Under the pieces are notes generated by a model. It did no database searches, was not told the DNA's origin, and worked only from the letters and a program-made list of their open reading frames with translations. The position numbers and the translations under genes were made by a program. A stretch of DNA of 5,915 nucleotides from NCBI GenBank assembly GCA_007128515.1, contig SKXI01000044.1, positions 1 to 5,915 on the forward strand. Direction: 5' to 3'. Below are positions 4,902 through 5,915 of the stretch, one piece after another. Every line of letters starts with the position of its first letter. Positions within the stretch are counted from its first letter, which is position 1. Source of the stretch: Halococcaceae archaeon (GTDB taxonomy: Archaea > Halobacteriota > Halobacteria > Halobacteriales > Halalkalicoccaceae).

Positions 4902-5915
4902 GCGTCGACCCGCGTCGACCGGTCGAAGTGGACGATCCGATCGAGTACTTCCTCGAGGACCAGGCGTATCACGGGAAGGCAGAACGCACGATAGAGGCGT
5001 ACGATCGCGTTCTCAGGCAGTTCGAGCGGTTCCTCTCCGAAGGTCGCCAGGAGGCGACGGAGCCCGGAGACGCCACCCAGCGGGAGTGTATGGCGTGGAT
5101 CCACACGCTGCGGGGTGAGAAGGCCGAGAGCACGGTCGCGACGTACGCCTCGTATCTCCACCGGTTTTACGCCTACATGACACAGATCGGTGCGTTCGAG
5201 TTCAACCCGATGGCGCTGGTCATCGAGGAGATGCCCGAGCGGATAGAGACGAGCCCGACGCGCAGGGACCTCACCGTGGAGGCGATGCGGTCGTTCGTCG
5301 GCGGTATCTCTCACCCACTCGAACGGAGCCTCGTCCTGACGCTGTTGAAAACGGGGCTGCGAGTGGGTGAACTATGCAACATCGACTGTCGAGATCTCAC
5401 GCTCGAGGACCCTCCCGAGTACGCGTCCATCGCGCCACCACGTGCACAGCTCGCCGGACGCCCCGACGCGCTGTTCGTCAGTCCGCGACCGACCAGGGGA
5501 GTGGAGACGAACGGGGAGCTGCGATCGGCATCGAACAAACGTCAGCGCGAGACGATCGTCCCAGTCGACGAGGAGCTGCGAGGAGAACTGCTGACCTACC
5601 TCGCCATCCGCCCGGATTCGCCCTCTCCGGCCGAGCCGCTGTTCGTGAACACGGCCTCGAGTTGGGGCGAGCGGGTCGAACCCCCCTACGTTCGGTCGGT
5701 GGTCGAACGCCACGCGCGCGCCCACGGCTGGTATCAGAACGGGGGGAACGCGGCCGAGAACGTCACTCCACACTACTTCAGACACTTCTTCACGACCCAC
5801 CTCCGCGATCGGACCGGGGATCGGGGTATCGTGAAGTACCTCCGGGGTGACGTCGCCGACGACATCATCGACACCTACACCCACAACTGGGGCGATCGAG
5901 TCCACGAGGTCTACC
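4898..5915 (+). CDS. Tyrosine-type site-specific recombinase/integrase (XerC/D-like), cut by window edge
   Basis: The 339 visible residues begin with a SAM-like core-binding domain (about 11-112: PIEYFLEDQAYHGKAERTIE and the later STVATYASYLHRFYAYM). The catalytic domain (about 122-339) shows Arg155 (TGLRVGEL), Lys214 (SNKRQRETIVP), His292 and Arg295 (TPHYFRHFFTTHL), and the nucleophile Tyr327 (DTYTH). Where XerD has its second His, nine residues before the Tyr, this protein has Asp318 (LRGD). From Arg155 to His292 is 137 residues, about 40 more than in XerD, with extra sequence around 170-213. Tyrosine recombinases cut and rejoin DNA through a phosphotyrosine link and integrate or resolve mobile DNA or plasmids. 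The stop lies beyond the window, but almost all the expected domain is present. The start overlaps the preceding gene's stop. Confidence 0.92.
   Translation, partial: MSVDPRRPVEVDDPIEYFLEDQAYHGKAERTIEAYDRVLRQFERFLSEGRQEATEPGDATQRECMAWIHTLRGEKAESTVATYASYLHRFYAYMTQIGAFEFNPMALVIEEMPERIETSPTRRDLTVEAMRSFVGGISHPLERSLVLTLLKTGLRVGELCNIDCRDLTLEDPPEYASIAPPRAQLAGRPDALFVSPRPTRGVETNGELRSASNKRQRETIVPVDEELRGELLTYLAIRPDSPSPAEPLFVNTASSWGERVEPPYVRSVVERHARAHGWYQNGGNAAENVTPHYFRHFFTTHLRDRTGDRGIVKYLRGDVADDIIDTYTHNWGDRVHEVY

Noticed and set aside
3839..5082. 14-base exact match GACGCCACCCAGCG at 3839-3852 and 5069-5082, considered as att-like repeat
   Set aside because: The second copy is inside the recombinase coding sequence, the flanks diverge at once, and a match of this length is plausible by chance at this GC content.
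1..5915. tRNA, rRNA, CRISPR array or insertion-sequence ends
   Set aside because: No T-loop GGTTCGA-type motif with a matching acceptor stem, no regularly spaced repeats, and no transposase motifs or paired terminal repeats were seen.

Overview
The window is a piece of a haloarchaeal (class Halobacteria) genome. It has high GC, strongly acidic predicted proteins, G/C-rich third codon positions, and archaeal TATA-like boxes about 27 bases before several start codons, the usual sign of leaderless transcripts. I cannot name a genus from the sequence alone.

Positions 1-3483 are ordinary haloarchaeal chromosome with a central-carbon theme. The left edge cuts a minus-strand FAD-linked 2-hydroxyacid (glycolate/D-lactate type) oxidase. 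Its 148-base promoter region is shared with a divergent plus-strand VOC/glyoxalase I-like protein that keeps the full metal-binding quartet. A minus-strand CitE/HpcH-HpaI family lyase follows, converging on the VOC gene. It closely resembles L-malyl-CoA/beta-methylmalyl-CoA lyases, which release glyoxylate and propionyl-CoA in the haloarchaeal methylaspartate cycle. About 500 bases without a convincing gene separate it from a plus-strand IclR-type regulator, a plausible controller of these neighbours. Glyoxylate, glycolate, lactate and methylglyoxal chemistry could link the enzymes, but that link is inference.

Positions 3484-4517 are about 1 kb with no convincing gene. The stretch contains AT-rich patches, candidate promoters and small inverted repeats. 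It looks like a regulatory or decayed region, possibly the edge of an inserted element.

Positions 4518-5915 hold a two-gene unit joined by an ATGA overlap. The first gene encodes a 127-residue protein with a ribbon-helix-helix-like N-terminus and a winged-helix-like C-terminus, which I recognise as DUF5805-like. The second encodes a tyrosine recombinase that runs off the right edge. The recombinase keeps Arg, Lys, His-x-x-Arg and the nucleophilic Tyr but has Asp where the second catalytic His usually sits. This DNA-binding-protein/recombinase pair is the least understood part of the window and the best candidate for a poorly described system.
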